DNA of 5,492 bases from Chromatiales bacterium. GTDB taxonomy: Bacteria; Pseudomonadota; Gammaproteobacteria; Chromatiales; Chromatiaceae. The translations under genes were made by a program, and so were the position numbers. Positions 5,408 through 5,492 of the stretch are shown here, one piece after another. The DNA lies in assembly GCA_022360595.1 (NCBI GenBank), contig JAKSCN010000059.1, positions 1 to 5,492 of the forward strand. Direction: 5' to 3'. Position 1 is the stretch's first letter. Each line of letters opens with the position of its first letter. Under the pieces are notes generated by a model. It saw only the letters and a program-made list of their open reading frames with translations. It did no database searches and was not told the DNA's origin.

Positions 5408-5492
5408 TTGCAAAGGGTTGCAACAATAGCCTGATCCTGAGCCGTCGGCGCCAATAAAACTTCAGTAAACCCCAATTCCTGGGCCCGCACAC
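5383..5492 (-). CDS. hemD: Uroporphyrinogen-III synthase HemD, C-terminal fragment
   Basis: The minus-strand frame read from 5490 to the TAA at 5385-5383 gives 35 residues (V-R-A-Q-E-L-G-F-T-E-V-L-L-A, then A-Q-D-Q-A-I-V-A-T-L and W29). The pattern 'A..LGF..V..A..A.D.A.V..L..W' is the usual end of HemD: the last Rossmann-like strand followed by the C-terminal helix. HemD closes and rearranges hydroxymethylbilane to uroporphyrinogen III in the cytoplasm, the branch point to haem, sirohaem and cobalamin. The immediate downstream neighbours hemX and hemY make the assignment firm despite the short fragment. The rest of the gene is outside the window, and hemC would be expected further upstream. 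Confidence 0.8.
   Translation of the reverse strand, partial: VRAQELGFTEVLLAPTAQDQAIVATLCNWHQNTSL

Noticed and set aside
4707..5429. 240-codon plus-strand open frame antisense to hemX and the spacer
   Set aside because: The translation is the reverse reading of the Gln-rich coiled coil (Leu/Gly runs) and has no family features. It crosses hemX, the spacer and the hemD end.

Overview
The window looks like ordinary core chromosome of a gammaproteobacterium. The main reasons are the hemD-hemX-hemY order, which is typical of Gamma- and Betaproteobacteria, and a PqiC-type lipoprotein next to an MCE-domain protein. The sequence does not fix genus or species. I see no insertion sequence, prophage, CRISPR array, toxin-antitoxin pair, tRNA or rRNA. 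Gene density is high and base composition looks even throughout.

Layout, left to right. (1) Bases 1-731, plus strand: the C-terminal end of an MCE (MlaD/PqiB-like) lipid-transport protein, overlapping the start of a PqiC-family outer-membrane lipoprotein by 4 bases. This is the tail of an envelope lipid-trafficking operon. (2) Bases 711-1592, minus strand: an atypical short-chain dehydrogenase/reductase-fold protein of the YeeZ type, converging on pqiC with a 21-base overlap of the coding ends. (3) Bases 1593-1664: a 72-base divergent intergenic region holding a candidate plus-strand promoter whose -10 element sits in the middle of a 7+7 base inverted repeat. (4) Bases 1665-2681, plus strand: a ferredoxin-NAD(P)H reductase fusion of the CDP-6-deoxy-delta-3,4-glucoseen reductase (AscD) family. 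(5) Bases 2699-2724: a strong hairpin terminator serving the convergent reductase and hem transcripts. (6) Bases 2743-5492, minus strand: hemY, hemX and the 3' end of hemD, the distal part of a haem biosynthesis operon. hemX and hemY overlap by one base. hemD and hemX are separated by 148 bases containing a candidate internal promoter and a small hairpin.

Functionally there are three unrelated units: envelope lipid transport and integrity (MCE protein plus PqiC), a divergent pair of redox-type proteins with unassigned substrates, and tetrapyrrole synthesis (uroporphyrinogen-III synthase HemD plus the membrane-anchored accessory proteins HemX and HemY). I found no convincing novel system. The most interesting non-coding signals are the inverted repeat in the divergent region and the long hemD-hemX spacer.
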